DNA of 6,911 bases. Source: Candidatus Nomurabacteria bacterium. Its GTDB lineage: Bacteria > Patescibacteriota > Minisyncoccia > Phycocordibacterales > UBA9973. Location: contig JAIOQC010000102.1 in NCBI GenBank assembly GCA_021413565.1, positions 1 through 6,911 on the forward strand. Reading direction: 5' to 3'. Below the pieces are notes generated by a model. It had not been told where the DNA came from. It saw only the letters and a program-made list of their open reading frames with translations, and did no database searches. The translations under genes and the position numbers were made by a program. Shown here piece after piece: positions 5,097 through 6,911 of this stretch. Numbering within the stretch: the stretch's first letter is position 1; each line of letters begins with the position of its first letter.

Positions 5097-6509
5097 TTAA
5101 GATAGTAATTCTTTTAGTAATTTTTGAACAAGAGCAGGATTAGCACTACCATTTGACGCTTTCATTACTTGGCCCACAAGTGACATAAGAGCATTTTCTT
5201 TACCACCTTTGTATATAGTAATAATTTCTGGATTCGCATCAATAACTTTTTGAACTATTTCTTTAAGCGAGCCCTCATCATTTTTCTGAATTAGGTCTTT
5301 CTCTTCTGCAATCTTCATAGGAGATTCATCTTTAATTACTATCATTGCGAGAATATCTTTGGCTGTACGAGATGATATATCACCCTTTGTAATCATATCA
5401 ATTAATTCAGCAAAGTTTTCTGGATTTGGAAGTCCTGCTTCTGGATTGGATTTTTTTATACCAAGATAATCTGATGTAATATAATTTGTAGCAACTTGAA
5501 CTTTCTCTTTATCTTTTAGAAGGCTTGCGATTTTCTCAAACCATATACCCAGTTCAATATTAGTAATAAAAGTTTCAATATCAACTGTTTTAATACCGTA
5601 ATCATTGGCATAACGAATACGCTTTGCGACTGGCAATTCTGGTAAATTTGATTTTAATTCTTCTATATTAAATATTTTTGAAAGATAAGCTTTTGGTAAG
5701 TCAGGGTCTGGAAAATATCGATAGTCATTAGCATTTTCTTTTGAGCGTTGTGAGAATGTTGCTTGCTTGTTTTCATCCCAGCCACGAGTTTCCTGAACTA
5801 TTTCGTCACCACGATTCGCATCGAGCAACTCTGTCATTCTCTTGATTTCATATTCGGCAGCACGCTCAACAGACCTAAATGAATTTATATTTTTAACTTC
5901 ACATTTCGTGCCAAGTTTTGATGGGTCTTCTGAAATTGAAATATTTAATTCAACACGCATCTGGCCTTTTTCCATATTAGCCTCAGATACTCCTAGATAT
6001 CGAAGCAATAATTGCAATTCACGACCAAAATCCCCTGCTTCACGTGCAGAATGAATCACTGGTTCAGTTACAAGCTCCATTAATGGCACGCCTGCACGAT
6101 TAAAATCAACTAATGAGAAATTACCCCTATCGTGTTTATTGTTCGCTGTGTCTTCTTCTAAGTGTATACGAGTAATATCTATACCGTTGAGACTACCACC
6201 CGAAACGATTGGATATTTATATTGTGAGATTTGATACGCTTTTGGAATATCTGGGTAAAAGTAATTCTTACGGTCCCATTCAGTAAAGTCAGCAATATCA
6301 GAACCTAATGCTAATCCTACTTTAATAACACTTTCAACTGCTTTCTTATTTATAACAGGAAGTGTACCAGGATGTGCCATACATACTGGACATATATTCA
6401 TATTTGGATTCTTTTCGTCAGGATTATTCACACAACCACAAAACATCTTAGAAGCAGTATTTAATTCTGCGTGAATTTCAAGACCGATAGTTGTAGTGTA
6501 TTTTGACAT
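5097..6509 (-). CDS. gatB: Aspartyl/glutamyl-tRNA amidotransferase subunit B
   Basis: GatB activates Glu on Glu-tRNA(Gln) and/or Asp on Asp-tRNA(Asn) with ATP, then transfers ammonia supplied by GatA. The 470 residues match the family. Seen in order: IGLEIHAEL (8-16; Glu11, His13), a zinc site C24-x-C26 and C40-P-V-C43, KNYFYPDIPKAYQ (80-92), HLEEDTAN (115-122), DFNRAGVPLMELVTEP, KNINSFRSVERA, YRYFPDPDLP, and a C-terminal GatB/YqeY helical domain that binds the tRNA (LIDMITKGDISSRTAKDIL, ending in LVQKLLKELL). The ATG at 6509 (MSKYTTTIGLEIH) is the family start. An open frame continues 51 codons upstream to 6662 but only translates the palindromic repeat. GatA and GatC are not in the window. 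No convincing promoter lies directly before it, so it may be read through from tRNA-Leu. Confidence 0.97.
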   Translation of the reverse strand: MSKYTTTIGLEIHAELNTASKMFCGCVNNPDEKNPNMNICPVCMAHPGTLPVINKKAVESVIKVGLALGSDIADFTEWDRKNYFYPDIPKAYQISQYKYPIVSGGSLNGIDITRIHLEEDTANNKHDRGNFSLVDFNRAGVPLMELVTEPVIHSAREAGDFGRELQLLLRYLGVSEANMEKGQMRVELNISISEDPSKLGTKCEVKNINSFRSVERAAEYEIKRMTELLDANRGDEIVQETRGWDENKQATFSQRSKENANDYRYFPDPDLPKAYLSKIFNIEELKSNLPELPVAKRIRYANDYGIKTVDIETFITNIELGIWFEKIASLLKDKEKVQVATNYITSDYLGIKKSNPEAGLPNPENFAELIDMITKGDISSRTAKDILAMIVIKDESPMKIAEEKDLIQKNDEGSLKEIVQKVIDANPEIITIYKGGKENALMSLVGQVMKASNGSANPALVQKLLKELLS

Positions 6510-6526
6510 AATAGTTTGCTTGAAGC

Positions 6527-6657
6527 TTTTATTGTGCCCGAGGTGGGGTCTCGCCCTACGGTCGCGGGTACTTTTCAATCTGCAAAGCAGATAATGAAAA
6601 GTCTTTCGATTCCCACTCGTAAGCAAAGCAGTTTGCTTACTCTCGGGCATAATAAAA
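6527..6657. repeat. 131-bp palindromic element made from tRNA-Leu 3'-end copies
   Basis: The ends are 16-bp inverted repeats (6527-6542 and 6642-6657, one G-T pair), each matching the last bases of the adjacent tRNA-Leu gene plus its 3' flank. The left end extends to a 21-nt direct repeat of the real tRNA 3' region (6527-6547 equals 6667-6687, offset 140). On the plus strand 6605-6616 is TTCGATTCCCAC, the tRNA's T-loop and T-stem in inverted orientation, separated from CTCGGGCA (6642-6649) by an inserted hairpin. Two internal hairpins: ACTTTTCA-ATCTGC...GCAGAT-AA-TGAAAAGT (6570-6602) and GTAAGCAAA-GCAG-TTTGCTTAC (6619-6640). The sequence GCAAAGCAG occurs in both. The element occupies the space between tRNA-Leu and gatB and codes for nothing credible. 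It may be a dispersed MITE-like repeat, an integration scar or a structured RNA. Confidence 0.8.
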
Positions 6658-6682
6658 ACCATTCGTTTTTATTGTGCCCGAG
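6642..6682. repeat. 18-bp hairpin joining the tRNA-Leu 3' end to its inverted copy
   Basis: Arms CTCGGGCATAATAAAAAC (6642-6659) and GTTTTTATTGTGCCCGAG (6665-6682) pair over 18 bp with one G-U and a 5-nt loop (6660-6664). The right arm contains the entire 3' acceptor strand and discriminator base of the tRNA gene, so in a precursor transcript this hairpin would compete with the tRNA acceptor stem. No T-run follows it. Confidence 0.75.
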
Positions 6683-6756
6683 GTGGGAATCGAACCCACA
6701 TCCCTTGCGAGACACGATTTTAAGTCGTGCGCGTATACCAGTTCCGCCACTCGGGC
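6675..6756 (-). tRNA. tRNA-Leu (anticodon UAA)
   Basis: A complete 82-nt class II tRNA reading UUA/UUG codons. Acceptor GCCCGAG (6756-6750) pairs with CTCGGGC (6682-6676), with discriminator A at 6675 as leucine tRNAs require. D-stem GCG/CGC, anticodon stem CACGA/TCGTG with loop CTTAAAA (anticodon TAA at 6722-6720), long variable arm TCTC-GCAA-GGGA, and T-arm GTGGG-TTCGATT-CCCAC are all intact. CCA is not encoded (CAAT follows), so a CCA-adding enzyme is needed. Its 3' end is repeated in the neighbouring palindromic element. Confidence 0.97.
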
Positions 6757-6788
6757 AATGTTATTTCAACAACATGCATTGATATAAT

Positions 6789-6818
6789 TACATATTTTTA
6801 AGTTTTTTACAATATCAA
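6789..6818 (-). promoter_or_regulatory. Candidate promoter of tRNA-Leu
   Basis: Minus strand: TTGATA (6813-6818, 5 of 6 to the -35 consensus), an 18-nt spacer, and TATGTA (6789-6794, 3 of 6). It would start transcription about 25 nt before the tRNA. The -10 is poor and the area is so AT-rich that nearby alternatives exist. Confidence 0.35.
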
Positions 6819-6829
6819 AATATTAGTGT

Positions 6830-6911
6830 TTAGTCCCTAGGTGTGTCCTTTTTTACAGCACTTGCTAGTAGTTTTGGTAAATAGAGCATTGGGTCCAAGT
6901 ATGCTTTAGTA
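6830..6911 (-). CDS. Partial CDS: C-terminal tail of an unidentified protein
   Basis: An open minus-strand frame entering from the right edge gives 26 residues (TKAYLDPMLYLPKLLASAVK, then KDTPRD) and a TAA at 6830-6832. One of the other two frames on this strand has a stop within a few codons, the other within about 15, and the composition looks like a real amphipathic helix with a charged tail. The gene ends about 73 nt before the tRNA, with no obvious terminator hairpin in between. Too little is visible to name it, and it does not obviously match the end of GatA or GatC. Confidence 0.55.
   Translation of the reverse strand, partial: TKAYLDPMLYLPKLLASAVKKDTPRD

Noticed and set aside
5842..6054. 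Plus-strand open frame of 70 codons within gatB
   Set aside because: Shadow frame opposite a conserved gene, with no supporting signals.
6535..6648. A second functional tRNA gene inside the palindromic element
   Set aside because: It has an acceptor-like stem but no anticodon loop, no D-arm sequence and only a degenerate T-arm, so it cannot decode.
6510..6662. 51-codon N-terminal extension of gatB
   Set aside because: It translates only the palindromic repeat; the GatB family begins at the IGLEIH block just after the ATG at 6509.
6527..6687. CRISPR array, because of repeated GCCCGAG units
   Set aside because: Units alternate in orientation, spacing is irregular, there are only three, and no cas genes are present; they derive from the tRNA end.
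6516..6782. Plus-strand open frame of 88 codons containing CPRWESNPHPLRD
   Set aside because: It runs antisense through the tRNA-Leu gene and the palindromic element. That peptide is the familiar false translation of a tRNA's complement, and there is no promoter or ribosome site.

Overview
The window looks like a chromosomal segment of a small, AT-rich bacterial genome, most likely a Patescibacteria/CPR lineage of the Parcubacteria type. This is inferred from several traits together: a stand-alone N-terminal transketolase subunit, a divergent ribulose-phosphate epimerase whose wording resembles CPR copies, a GAPDH with the 'NASCTTN' active-site variant, promoters placed directly against start codons, very short intergenic gaps and a tRNA gene without encoded CCA. 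No conserved gene contains an in-frame UGA, so the standard bacterial code fits and a UGA=Gly code (Gracilibacteria/Absconditabacteria) does not.

Every gene lies on the minus strand, so transcription runs from high to low coordinates. In that order the window holds: the C-terminal tail of an unidentified protein (6830-6911); tRNA-Leu(UAA) (6675-6756); a 131-bp palindromic element built from copies of the tRNA 3' end (6527-6657); gatB (5097-6509) with a DUF1653 protein 2 nt behind it (4861-5094); gap encoding GAPDH (3743-4843); an orphan 222-residue protein (2943-3611) with its own promoter and terminator; an orphan single-pass membrane protein (2317-2817) with a consensus promoter; a three-gene pentose-phosphate operon rpiB-rpe-tktN (2238 down to 175); and the start of a membrane-anchored protein (1-107).

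The metabolic genes are central carbon metabolism. RpiB and Rpe interconvert ribose-5-P, ribulose-5-P and xylulose-5-P. Transketolase exchanges two-carbon units with the glycolytic pool, and GAPDH acts on the glyceraldehyde-3-P that transketolase makes. The C-terminal transketolase half is not here: the operon ends at a terminator directly after tktN. GatB is the kinase/amidotransferase subunit of the GatCAB enzyme that makes Gln-tRNA and/or Asn-tRNA; its GatA and GatC partners are not in the window.

Regulatory architecture is unusually legible. Promoters with TATAAT boxes can be read before five of the protein genes (one has TTTAAT). Three of them place TATAAT only 6-9 nt before ATG, implying leaderless or nearly leaderless mRNAs. 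Hairpin terminators separate units, and some overlap the next promoter. The most unusual structure is the tRNA-derived palindromic element between tRNA-Leu and gatB.
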